From assembly GCA_036250225.1 (NCBI GenBank), contig JAPZLL010000014.1:434001-498000 (forward strand): a stretch of DNA of 64,000 nucleotides, written 5' to 3'. Below the pieces are notes generated by a model. The model searched no databases, was not told where the DNA came from, and saw nothing but the letters and a program-made list of their open reading frames with translations. Of this stretch, positions 45,580-56,017 are shown in pieces. The position numbers were made by a program, and so were the translations under genes. Position 1 is the stretch's first letter. Each line of letters opens with the position of its first letter. This DNA is from Cercophora sp. LCS_1 (taxonomy: Eukaryota; Ascomycota; Sordariomycetes; Sordariales; Lasiosphaeriaceae).

Positions 45580-46728
45580 TCATGTCTCCGCGTCCGGTGC
45601 AAATGAGCTGATCTTATCCATTCCCCCTGGGGGAAAGCCTTGGATGTGCTCAGAAGCCTCCTCTCCTTTGGGGTGAAGTCGAACCTGCTCATCCATCTCT
45701 TCATCATCATCCTCCACCTCTGACTCCTCCTCACCAGACCCCGACGAAAGTTCGCTGTTGCTGTCCGCAAGACTGGTGCTGTACTCAATGGTGACGCCGT
45801 TGGCATCATGGTATTCCGTTGAGATATTCTCTGAAGACCCAGGGCCATCTTGCGGACCCCTGTACCCCAAGCGAGCTTCATTGGCGTCGAACCGGGTCAG
45901 GGTGTGGAGCAGCTCGCCGTGGAGCTCCCTCCACGCCACAAGTCTCAGCCATTACTGTTCCAACAAGTCCCGGGGGGTCCAGGATACGTGCGGAGCGGGA
46001 GGGAGGGCGCTTATCTCATCCAGGCGAGCATTGTATTTGGCTATTGCACTGAGAGTAGTAGCACGCTGCTGGCGGACGGAGTGATACAAGAGGAAATGTT
46101 TCTGTGCATTCATTGAGGCGTCGAAGGTCGGAGGGATGAGCGTGTCACGGAAGTTGGCCTGCAAAGAGCACAAATGTTAGTGAGCTGTAATGAGTTGATC
46201 ATTGCATTTTTTCAGCGTGAAGCCGGGCAATGAGAGAAGTAGTGCTCAAACTGGGAGGATACGTGGCTCCTCCATTAACGTGGGGTATAGGGAGAGACAG
46301 ATGTACACTGCGATTGAGGAACTTGAATTGGAAGGGAAGGAAAAAACAGGGAAGGAAAAAACAGGGAAGGAAGCAATCAACAAAGAATAGTGCATAACAA
46401 TGGAGAAACAGGAAGGGAAATCACCAAAAGAAAGTGTTGGATTTACAATAAGATCGTGCATGACCAAATCTGCTAGTGAAGCATTTGGGATGATCATCTC
46501 GATAAGACCCATGATTGCCTCGAAGTCTTCGCCAAGGAGAGCAGCATTATAGGGTACATAGGCCGTGAGAGACAATGTCTGTATTCTCGCAGCGAGTTCT
46601 GAGTCAACTGGTGAGTACCTGCTGTCAGCCAATCCGCATAGTTGCGCAAGAAGGGTATACATACGAGGTCTCACCACATCAAGAACAGCAACTAGCAGCT
46701 CCGGGTCGCTATCCATGGCGGTGTCCAT
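45580..46728 (-). pseudogene. Hypothetical gene with an in-frame TAA before a readable C-terminal part
   Basis: Exons (minus strand) 46447-46728 and 45952-46158 give 162 aa from MDTAMDSDPELL to a TAA at 45952-45954. The 288-nt intron 46159-46446 has donor GTAAAT and a CACTAAC branch and contains a 15-bp duplication. After the stop, the same frame continues for 124 codons with protein-like sequence (WLRLVAWRELHGELLHTL, then an acidic GEEESEVEDDDEEMDE block) and ends at 45580. A single CAA-to-TAA change could explain this; a truncated but working product is the alternative. Function not recognised. Confidence 0.55.
46334..46363. repeat. 15-bp duplication GGGAAGGAAAAAACA x2
   Basis: Two perfect tandem copies plus a partial third (GGGAAGGAA), inside the long intron of the 45580-46728 gene. 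Confidence 0.9.
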
Positions 46729-46821
46729 GGTGGTGTTGGTAGATGCTGAAGGAGCACTAAAAAAAGAAGTTGGAGGAAAAGAAAAGCTACGATATTTATG
46801 GATGGATGTGGCAGGAGTGCG

Positions 46822-47020
46822 TTAAACCGGCGAAGAACTGTGTCTCCATGGCTGGGACAGATGTACGGGACCATAGCCGGGCGCGGGTCCGGATTTGAAG
46901 GCCGGCACGGAGCTGTAATACCGGGGTGTAGACGTCTAGTTGCTGGTTAGCTTGTCCCACTGAGTAGGAATGATGAAGCACACATACCAGCTGGATTGAG
47001 TCTTGAAGTCGTGCTGGCAT
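46822..47020 (-). CDS. Possible 48-aa spliced small ORF or 5' exon pair
   Basis: Exons (minus strand) 46988-47020 and 46822-46935 join in phase over a 52-nt intron with very good signals (GTATGT donor, GCTAACC branch, ACTAG acceptor) and give a 48-residue Ser/Pro/Tyr-rich peptide starting MPARLQDSIQL. Because the signals are strong, a transcript probably exists here. It may be an upstream leader of the gene at 46728 rather than a separate protein. Confidence 0.3.
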
Positions 47021-47613
47021 TCTCAACGCCTGACTACCCAGTTATGGCTGGGGCGTCGTCACGCAGGCCTGGGCTAGAGTAAGGTAGTCCATTGAGAAGG
47101 CAATTGCGCAGCTAAATTCGACGTGACAAGTATTTCAGTCATTGCCAATTTTTGCAGAGATCGTCAGTGCAATCACTATTGTCTAAAAGCCGTGATGGAA
47201 TCGCTTCAACTCGGACATTATTCCTGTTATCCAGTACAAAAGAACAAAGATCACCAAAATCACTCAGGTCAATAACATGTTGCAACGTGTAAGACCAGTA
47301 GATCACACTCCAAAGAACCAGCAACCAAATTTGACCATCCTTCCCACATTCTACTACCAACTGCATGAAATACCTAACCTGGACCACCAGGAAGCTCAAC
47401 TCAAAGACCCATGGAAATTACAAAGCCATCAATATTAACTCCTTACATTGCAAAACAAACCATAAGAGCAAATAAAAGGCTTTTGACACCTCCAGAACAC
47501 CAAATACATGTGGGCCATCTCCAAAGACGGACTATATCTTCCACCAGCTCCCTGTCAACCCACACCTCATGACACCTTCCTCCCCTTTGACACCACCAAT
47601 GCACCCGACAGGC
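47021..47613. other. Intergenic region
   Basis: About 590 nt without a supported gene, between the small spliced ORF and the 3' end of the Ser/Thr-rich membrane protein gene. Composition is more A/T-rich than the coding neighbours. Confidence 0.45.
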
Positions 47614-48364
47614 CTAAAATAATCCTTTTTGAAAAACGGCAGCAATAGGCGTAGTCAACCGTTCCTTCAATGGACTCTTGGGCGCCAATACCCGTTCCGT
47701 CGTTTTCGACTTCAACAGGGTCCGCTGCTTCTTGCGTCTCTTAAGCCAAATGACCGTCCCGAGGCAGCCGAGGAACATGATGGTGATGCAGGCGGTGATG
47801 ACAATGGCTTTTGTCTCGGGATGGTAGTTACCGCTATCGGGTGGATTGCTGTGAGTCGGGGTGGCTGCTGTGACTTGCCATGTTGTTGCTGTGGGGGTGG
47901 GAGACGCGGGGAGACGCGGGGAGACGCGGGTTTCGGTTGTCGATGTCCGGGATGTCCGGAATATCTGGGGTAGGAATGGAGGTGGTGGTACAGCTTGATG
48001 TCATGGCTAGAGGCTTGACAAGTGGGTCGTTGCTTGGAAGGGTGATGGTAGTGGGTTTGGCCATGTTGAGGGTGGTTGAGGTTCCAATGGAGGTGGTTGT
48101 GATCGCAGTGGGCATGCAGTTGACAACGAGTCGCTCGCCTGGGACACAGAGACAGGTGCTGGTGGTGACTGGACTGGCAACACCCATGATTCCAGTGATA
48201 GTGAGATGTTTGAGACTCAATTGGAGGGCAGAGTGGGCAGTCTTCATGTTTTGAACTGAGGCATCCCATCGTGTATTTACCTTAGTAGCAGTTGAGTGGA
48301 AGACGTCCTGGCCCTTTACCCTACCAATCCCACATCTACCAACGACACCAATGAAGTGAGACAT
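47614..48364 (-). pseudogene. Ser/Thr/Pro-rich single-pass membrane protein, frame-shifted by a 10-bp repeat
   Basis: Not recognised. Two minus-strand frames join at a tandem repeat. The upstream frame (from ATG 48364, or 48247 as MKTAHSALQL) encodes a Thr/Ser-rich, Cys-containing extracellular-type domain (TTSTCLCVPGERLVVNC) with Pro/Asp repeats, and runs out of frame soon after the repeat. The downstream frame encodes a single membrane helix (AIVITACITIMFLGCLGTVIW) followed at once by a basic stop-transfer (LKRRKKQR) and a cytosolic tail, ending at TAG 47614-47616. With two repeat copies instead of three the two frames would be one ORF. The layout suggests a wall-stress-sensor-like or mucin-like surface protein; that role is inference. 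Confidence 0.55.
47901..47930. repeat. (GAGACGCGGG)3 coding tandem repeat
   Basis: Three perfect 10-bp copies inside the coding region of the 47614-48364 gene. Because 10 is not a multiple of 3, each gained or lost copy changes the reading frame. Confidence 0.95.
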
Positions 48365-49634
48365 TCCGAGGTCATAGAGCGAGCGTTGTCAAGTTATTCG
48401 AACCAAGAAGGGCAATCTCCTGTGTCGTATCGCGTATATCACTCAGCAGTGAGCGACACCAACATGTTCTGCGGAATCCAAACAATGCACATTGTAGCGG
48501 TGTAGCAAGCCGCAGCTCCGAACCCTGCATCAGACAATGACAACCACCATCCTCATCGACAAAGATGGCGCCATCGGCGTCGAGAAAGTTGTCAGCCCCC
48601 TTTGTTCTTCACTCTCAACACCAAGACTCAACAAGTGATCATCGTTTCAAGGATTGCGACCATCATCACACATGCATCCATGAGATATCCACCAAAATTA
48701 GATGTAATTGAAACCTGTCAAAACGCCGGCAATGTCCGGCATCCCAGCCGGACCCACGCGGGGGAAGTGGAAAGTGGGAACACAAACACCGAACCATCAA
48801 TCCCAACCGCCGAATCCCTTTGTCCACCAACCGACTCGTCCATCACCCACCACACCCAGCATTAGAAATCTGGGGCATCAATAACCCGATCCATTCTCAA
48901 TACCCCACTGTCCAAAAAAGCAAAGCCAATGATCAATCCCCACGATATCGGTGTTAATAAACATCATCTGACGCGTCTCAACCACCTATCAATCCCTGAA
49001 TCCTAAACCAAACAAAGACGGGAGACGGCTGCATTGCATCGGGCGGCAGGCAACGCAGAAAAAAAGAACGACACAGCCTCCATCATGCTACCTTCATCTT
49101 ATCGCCGAAGCTCCCAAACGGAGTTTATTGCGCATCAGACCGGCCAGTGTACGATAGCGCGTGGGTTCGCGAATGGCGTGCTACGTTCGCGTCGAACGAA
49201 TCCGCGATTGCGTGATCCGCTCCGCGTCTGTCAACATTCCCCCCCACTACCAAGTACCACAAACCAAGGCGTCACCACATGCCCCAGAATACAGCACCAT
49301 CGACCCGAAAGGAGCCCCAAAGGGAGCCTCAAAGGATGATTCGGCGCCGGCGCCGGCGCGGCTTATCAGATCCGTAACTCCAATCGCGTATCGGCAAACC
49401 GATCGGTCGCACCACATGGCAAGTCTGGCACACGCCCGTTGATTGGAACACGCAATAGCATCCATGCCATTGCAATCCATTGACCGGAGGCTGACCCCGC
49501 AAAACGGTGCACATGATGGATGAGCTGGATGGGAATATATAAATGACGTCGGGGACCAGCTTGAAGGTCGCGGTGTGAAAGACGCAGATCAGACTCATCA
49601 GCAGACTCAGATCCCAACAGAGCAAACAGACACA
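48365..49634. promoter_or_regulatory. Intergenic region with the promoter of the TauD-type gene
   Basis: 1.27 kb between divergent genes. TATATAAA at 49536-49543 is followed directly by TGACGTC (49544-49550), a CRE/bZIP-type half-palindrome, about 90 nt upstream of the dioxygenase ATG. No coding frame is supported. Confidence 0.5.
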
Positions 49635-50863
49635 ATGGCCCCCAGCGCAGTCGAGACCATCACGGTCCCCGTCCCCGAGGTCAAGGTCAAGTACCTTGCT
49701 CACAAGGGCGCGTACAAGGACCTCCAGACCACCACCTTTGACGTCAAGGCCGAGACCGAGGGGCACCAGGCCGCCAAGGTTTGTTATCCCCGTCCACCGT
49801 GAAGGAATCCCCGCCGATCAAAGTGCTAGTATCCCCACTACCTCCCGACCTGGAACCCCGAGCAAAAGTACCCCGCCCTCGAGCCCTTTGAGCACTACGA
49901 GCACGGCAAGGACGCCGACACTTCGTACAAGAACCTCCTCCCCGAGGGCACGCAGGTGACGCACCTGACGCCCACCATCGGCACCGAGGTGCGCGGCATC
50001 CAGCTCACATCGCTCACCAACGCCGGCAAGGACGAGCTCGCACGCTTCGTGGCCGAGCGCAAGGTCGTCGCCTTCCGCGGCCAGGACTTTGCCGACCTGC
50101 CCATCGACGAGGCGCTCGAGTACGGCAGCTACTTTGGCCGCCACCACATCCACCCGACCTCTGGCTCGCCCGAGGGTTTCCCCGAGATCCACCTGGTGCA
50201 TCGCGGCGCGGGCGACAACAGCGTCGACCAGTTCTTTGCCAACCGCACCAGCTCCGTGGCGTGGCACTCTGACGTCTCGTACGAGCAGCAGCCGCCCGGA
50301 ACCACCTTCCTCTACATCCTCGACAAGCCCGAGACCGGTGGTGATACGTTGTTTGTTGATGCTGCCGAAGCTTACAACCGTCTCAGCCCGCTGTTCCGCG
50401 AGCGTCTCCATGGCTTGAAGGCGACCCACTCTGGGATCGAGCAGGTCAATGCTGCTGCTGCCAGGGGTAGCATCAAGAGGCGCGAGCCCGTTGTCAATGA
50501 GCACCCCATCATCAGGACGCACCCTGCCACCGGCGAGAAGGCCATCTATGTCAACCCTCAGTGTGAGTATCCGCAACGCCGGACTAGATGGCGGCCGCTG
50601 ACATGAATGATGCAGTTACCCGCGATATTGTCGGCCTCAAGAAGGAGGAGTCCGACGCCATCCTCAAGTTCCTCTACGACCACCTCGCCTATGGCGCCGA
50701 CTTCCAGGCTCGTGTCAAGTGGGAGGAGGGCACCGTCGTCATCTGGGACAACCGAGTCACGCAGCACTCGGCCCTGATTGACTGGAAGAACGGCCAGCGG
50801 AGGCACTTGGCGAGAATCACACCCCAGGCCGAGAGGCCGTTCGAGACACCATATGAGGCTTAG
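49635..50863 (+). CDS. TauD/TfdA-type alpha-ketoglutarate-dependent dioxygenase
   Basis: Fe(II)/2-oxoglutarate oxygenase; relatives (bacterial TauD, yeast Jlp1) release sulfite from taurine or other sulfonates. Exons 49635-49778, 49830-50562 and 50616-50863 give 374 aa. The iron ligands are present: H194-x-D196 in WHSDVSYEQQPPGTTFLY and the distal His at about 343 in VTQHSALID, followed by the Arg-rich 2OG-binding stretch (GQRRHLARITP). The N-terminal extension KYPHYLPTWNPEQKYPALEPFEHYEHG is typical of the fungal branch. Introns are 51 and 53 nt. A TATA/CRE-like promoter sits upstream. Sulfonate as substrate is inferred from family; chlorophenoxyacetate-type or other substrates are possible. 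Confidence 0.93.
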
Positions 50864-50925
50864 GTACAGGGGCAGGGGCTGGAGAGGGTTGTATATGTAT
50901 AATGTGTCATGGCGTCCAAGATTGT

Positions 50926-52230
50926 TTATATGAATGGAATCTCTTCCAACGATATTGTCTGACTGTCTGACTCTTTGGTCTTGACGTTGCTTGTGGTTTG
51001 GTTCTTCGTGGGTCGGTCGGTCGTGGGCTTGTTGCGCCTTCGTCTGCTTTCGTCTCTTGGTCGAACAGTGAAGAGAAGGTTGTAGTCGTCATCATCGTCG
51101 ACGATCGTTTCTGATTTGGCCGCCGTCGATCCCTTGTTCGCTCGCGGAGCCGGACTGCTGGATGACACTGTCGCGTTCCGCCGTGATTGCAAAATAGAAC
51201 TGCCAGGCGCCACCGATGCCATCCGTCGTGGTTCTGATGGTCTCGGAGCCGGCCTGTTCTCGGCCCTTCCACTCCCCGGCAAAACCGCCGGCGACCCTCC
51301 AGGCCTCACAGCAACCCTTCTCTCAAAACTCAGCGGAAACGGTCCATCCAAGTCCCCATCATCTTCACTCTCCGTCTCCACCCTGTCTTCAAGCCTACCC
51401 TTTCCTCCACCCCTCCCTGCATCTCCCGAGAATGATCTCCCCGCCGTGAAAGAAGCAATAGACTGCAAAACAGGCGCGCTCTTCCTCGGACTATCCATCA
51501 GCCCCTGCAACCCACTTCCCCTTCCCACACTGCCCACTGCCCCCTCTTCTTCTGAGAGCACCTCCGCAATAGCCCTCTTTTTCCCCAGCGCAGCGTGTCT
51601 CCTCTTCGTCAAAACCGACATCTCCCCGACAACAGGCCGCTCAATATTTCGTAACGTCTGTTCGCCCTGTTCCTTGGCCAAGTTCCTGAGACGTTGGTAT
51701 TCCGCCGCGTGAAGATGTCGGGTAAACTCGTGCGCTATGCTCTGGAATTCGTCTTCGACCATGCGGTATGCGTCGTCGTGTTGGGGCCCTGGGATCATGA
51801 ATCTGTGCCAGTTAGTCAGTTGTACATATATATGTGTGTGTGTGTGTGTATCGGTGAGTGTGGTGCGCAGCGGGGGGTGATGTGTGTTGTGTAGGCACGT
51901 GATAATCACGTGAGCAGACCGGAAAGAGAAAGGGGACTCACTCCTCCTGCACCGGCTCCGGGGGCGGCGAAGTCGAGGGCGACCGGACTGTTCGGATGTG
52001 TCAGATGATGGATTGGTAACAAGAGCTTGTTTGTGGGATGACGAACGGGCGCTCGGATCCAAGCTGCGGCGTGGCTTGGGCGTTGCCACACGTCGCGGTG
52101 TTTGGTGGGGCTGAGCTGCTCCTGTGGACGGAGACGGTCCTGTGGAAGGACTGTTTGTCGCACGTCGGGGCGGGGGCGCTGGGCTTGCTGGGCCTGCCGA
52201 GGTGACTTTCCAGGGGAGTTGTCGGGGCAT
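50926..52230 (-). CDS. Hypothetical basic, Ser/Pro-rich nuclear-type protein
   Basis: Not recognised. Exons (minus strand) 52047-52230, 51942-51987 and 50926-51802 give 368 aa. The conserved-looking core is PGPQHDDAYRMVEDEF through FTRHLHAAEYQRL to PVVGEMSVLTKRRHAAL, a helical segment. The rest is disordered, with many SPR, RRR and Ser/Pro clusters and acidic DDDDDY. Exon 2 is only 46 nt, but it is needed to connect the frames (PPPEPVQEEF). Introns are 59 and 139 nt; the second contains a (TG)8 repeat and a CTGACTAAC branch. Reading straight through the second intron gives a Thr/His-rich run that is not protein-like. Nuclear location is inference from the basic composition. Confidence 0.7.
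   Translation of the reverse strand: MPRQLPWKVTSAGPASPAPPPRRATNSPSTGPSPSTGAAQPHQTPRRVATPKPRRSLDPSARSSSHKQALVTNPSSDTSEQSGRPRLRRPRSRCRRSESPFSFRSAHVIITCLHNTHHPPLRTTLTDTHTHTHIYVQLTNWHRFMIPGPQHDDAYRMVEDEFQSIAHEFTRHLHAAEYQRLRNLAKEQGEQTLRNIERPVVGEMSVLTKRRHAALGKKRAIAEVLSEEEGAVGSVGRGSGLQGLMDSPRKSAPVLQSIASFTAGRSFSGDAGRGGGKGRLEDRVETESEDDGDLDGPFPLSFERRVAVRPGGSPAVLPGSGRAENRPAPRPSEPRRMASVAPGSSILQSRRNATVSSSSPAPRANKGSTAAKSETIVDDDDDYNLLFTVRPRDESRRRRNKPTTDRPTKNQTTSNVKTKESDSQTISLEEIPFI
51833..51848. repeat. (TG)8 microsatellite
   Basis: Perfect TG dinucleotide repeat next to a TATATATA run, inside the second intron of the 50926-52230 gene. Confidence 0.95.
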
Positions 52231-53423
52231 CTTTTGGGGGGATGGAAGCGGCCCGGATTTCGGAGAGTTGAGTTTGGCCGTTGGGAATGTCGCGTCACCG
52301 TGCGGATTGTCTTGTGGTTTAATGCATAGGGGACATTATCTGCCTGGGCATTGTAGAAAGGGAAGCCGGGTTGGGCATCGAGCGGGTTCTGGTGGCTGCA
52401 GCTTATTTTGCGGCCGTTGAAGAGGCACGAGCATGAGGTTGTTGATCAAAGTTGGTGGTCGCATCCCGTGCCAAGGCCAAATGTCGATTGATGACTAATC
52501 CGCATTTGCTCTGGCGTATGGTTTCTGCCTCAGGCGCCAATGAGTTGTCGACGGCGAGGCCACGCAGCTGCGACCGTCGACGTGCATATCATGGGCCCAG
52601 AAGCGATGGATCCGACATCACACAGCAGGAGCCTAGTATTTGCAATGCGCTCAATAGTCGCACCAGCTCATGCACCTCCGGCCTTCCCGCACCGTCACCA
52701 GGTCTGTCCAGATCATGAACCAGGCGGTCAGACCTCTGCACGCCGCATTTCGTATCACGTATTGCGTTAATTCCCGTGGTTCTGATCTCCCCGATCCGTT
52801 GTTGGCTAAGGATTTAGACACAAGTCCACCACATCGCAATTCCCCACAATGTCCGTTTGGTGCATGCTGGCGTTTCGAGTTGTTGCGCGACAACATCACC
52901 AAGTGGAAATGAGACTTGAATCCCGTCCTATTATTATCTGCAATCATGGATCCTTCCTAGTGTTGATCCCAAGAGAGAAAAGACTAACGGGGCTCTTCGA
53001 CTGGTGGCTGGTCAAGCAACCAAGATCCCGGCAGTGAGAGCCAACAACCAGGTGACTGGACAGGTTAGACCCGCGAGTTCCAAATAAAGATCCGGCGCCT
53101 GCATCCGACCCGACCTTTTTGCGGCCCAGGCGGAGAAAAATAAGCACCTTGACGCGTTTTGCATAGGGCCAGCACACAGCCACCGCCACCCTCCTTCGCA
53201 ATGCAATCAACCGATTCTGTGTGGGAACTGGGGCCCAAAACCAACGACACTGCCAACCATTCATCGAGTCCGAAAGGTGAAACGTCAAAGAATGCAATAT
53301 TGCCATTGCGGGTCCTCATTGAGGTGTCGAGGCTAAAGAAACTCATGGCAAGATCAACATGCCTTCCGTACTCCCGCTACTAACCCAACCTTGGATATCT
53401 CTAAACATTAAAATCATGACTAC
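52231..53423. other. Intergenic region, no gene supported
   Basis: 1.2 kb between two minus-strand genes. It should hold the promoter of the 52230 gene and the 3' UTR of... no: the 53424 gene's terminator side. Short frames on both strands lack coherent composition. No repeat or RNA gene is seen. Confidence 0.4.
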
Positions 53424-56017
53424 CTAGAGGGTTTGCCGACTTATCCTCACCCTCTGTGTTATCCAGCTCCCTTTTCGGTCCCGTGGGCTCATGCCTGTCG
53501 TGTCGCCATCATTCGTGTGAAGCACCTCGACCGGCGCAAACCCATACATTGGCTTTTGTTGCCCCTCCAGTTGTTCCGTTGTCGTGTTCGCGGCTGTGTC
53601 ATCTGCAATCATTCCATACCCCATTTTTGTGTCCCGAATCTCCTGCGGCACTTCTCCCCACTTGGACATGGTCCATGGCAAATCCTCCAGACCGGGCGCC
53701 CTCGTAGCAGCAATGATGCTGGACACGCGGGTATCCCGCGCGTAGTTGTTATTCTCGGCCAAAGCCAGAGCTCCGAAGAAGACGCTCGCGGTGGCGCAGA
53801 GAATGGCCAAAGCATACACAATCCAAAGATCCCGGGCATTGTAAGCGTAGGCGTTGATGGTCCGGGTTTTGGTGCATGCGTACTTGAGGTTGGGGTCCGT
53901 GTTCTGAGCTGGGGATGCTATACCGCTGCTCTGATCCGGTCTTGCCGCCCACGAAACAACAAGCAGTTGCGGGTTCGATAGCAAAGAAAATATCATATCT
54001 TCGTAGTAGGACTCGACCTCATTCATAAAGTTCTGCGTCACAAGGTAGTTTGTCCTGTCGATCAATCGTGTCTGCAAGATCTTGGGATTGGACGCATAGG
54101 GCCCCGGAAAGTAGGCGATCGAGCCGTTTATAAAGTCCCGCATTTGCATCCCAAGGGACCGATATGCTCCTGTGAGACGGTACTCGCCGAGGTTCAGAGG
54201 GAGGACGTAGTTTGACTCAGGAGTGGCCGTCGTGTTATCCCTGGTACCGTCGTTCGCGTCGACTCCCGGGAGATACGTCGTGTTGACAATGGGGCGCACA
54301 TACGTCTTTTTGAGCACCTTGGTGACCTGATCCGAGTACGTATGGTTGAACTGGACCGTGTAATTGGTCACGTAATGCTCGCACTTCATCATCACTGGAA
54401 CAAACGACGAGTTCCAGTCAGCGAACGAGTCGTTCAGTGGAGGTGGACTGCTCCAGTCGCTCCTGTCGGCGTACCCAATCCACAGGACCGGCTCGTGTCT
54501 GAAAGCTCCCAAGTTCTTGGGGAAAGGAGGTGGCATATTCGGCACACCCCCAATATCGGCGTCGATCTGAATGGGTGAGTAGTCGCCAAGAGTGGCATGC
54601 ACAAAGTAGCTGTTCGGCCCGTCGGGGATCAATACGCTGGTGTTGAAGGGCGCCCCCATTGCGCCAAAATTGACCCTGTTGTCCCGTCCCCTGGCAATCT
54701 CTTCACACTTGTAGCCCGGTGCCACGAAATTGAGTACGTAACTGCAGTTCCAACCTGTCCCACACGTCTCGGCCGACACGTTCTCCCGTGGAACTACTCT
54801 GTTTCCGTATGTGCTCATCCGAGAAACCAGTTCCGGGGTGGCGCTATACGAGGTCCAGTAGTCGAAATAGGTCGAATTGAACGGCGCGCGGACTTCCAAA
54901 CTGTTGGCCAGGGTGCTGTTGTACAGCGACAGCGACAACTTGGGATACCCATTGATCTTTTCGTAGTCTCTCCAGTTCTTGGCTCGTTCATGGTCAAAGT
55001 TAAGAGTTCGAACAGAACCGCAAAGAGTGTGTTCCACCTCCGTCAGCGGCGCAACCGTGAGAGTCGCCGGCGTGAGAATGACGGTGAGAGGGTACAACCT
55101 AAGGGTTTAGCTTATGTGCCATACGGGGTGATGGGAACCTACCAGACGAGTATGGCCAAGGCCAGAGCAACCCTCGCCTTCTTGACAAGCTCCCAACTTG
55201 CCAGGGCTCTCAGATCGTCTGCTGCCGCAAACAAGTCATCGATGGTTCGAAGTTTGAGGCTCTTCCTCCTCACCGTGGACCAAATCTGCTGTCGGTGGGC
55301 AAAAACGACGGCGGAAACCAGGGATGACTTGGTGACGTACGCGAACAGGGTTCCGAACCTCATCATCCTCAACTGGTCTTCGGCTGGCTTGCCGGCGAGA
55401 TGGTTGTAGAAGACATGGTGTGAAGCAGCACAAGCAATGCCAAACACCAACAGGCCGTACATGATCCACGCCGAGTTGGTCCATTCCCAGCCACAGTTCC
55501 ATCGTCCGCGCTTGCGGGGTGCATCTGGTGGCGGTGGGGAGCTTTGGTGGCCATACGGGGAGTAGTCTGACTGCAAAGGTTGCGTGGGAGGAGAGGGATC
55601 CCCGAGGAGATAATCGTTCGATTGATAGTTCGACTGGTAAGGCGTCCTTGCTGTCAGGGAATGGCGAGGGCTCGTGTGCGTGACGCTGTCTTGGGACAGA
55701 AGACGGCGGTGTCCTTGGGTCACTTGGGGGGGAGCGATGCCGAGACCCAACCCGGGAATTGTGTATCCATACTGCGAGCCATACTGCATCCCCTGGTAGG
55801 TTTCATAGCGTTCTATCTCTGGGGAGGCTGCCGAGAATGTGAATGTAGAAGCGATGGACGACTGCGGCGAAAGGTTTGGTCGAGATGTCGGAGGCGGTGT
55901 GGTCACGGAGGTCCATCGTTCCGACTGTTGGGCGACTTGAGCTTGTTGGGGCAGTCTTGGGAGCTGCGGAACGCGATCGGATTCGCTATTCGAAGGAGAC
56001 GGAGCGGAGGGCTCCAT
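53424..56017 (-). CDS. Large glycosylated fungal membrane protein, function unknown
   Basis: Exons (minus strand) 55143-56017 and 53424-55098 give 849 aa. A Ser/Pro/Tyr-rich cytosolic start (about 1-175) is followed by membrane segments (SAWIMYGLLVFGIACAASHH, TLFAYVTKSSLVSAVVFAH and the segment made at the intron join, VALALAILVW joined to LYPLTVILTP). A long ectodomain has many N-glycosylation sites (NST, NVS, NCS, NTS, NDS, NSS, NTT) and paired Cys, then a last helix (LWIVYALAILCATASVFFGAL) and a polar tail. The 44-nt intron 55099-55142 is at the lower size limit (donor GTAGGT, GCTAAAC branch). Homologs are widespread in Sordariales and some carry misleading deformylase-type names. No enzyme motif is visible. 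Confidence 0.85.

Noticed and set aside
53433..53981. 182-codon plus-strand frame
   Set aside because: Lies over the 3' part of the minus-strand membrane protein gene and has no independent support.
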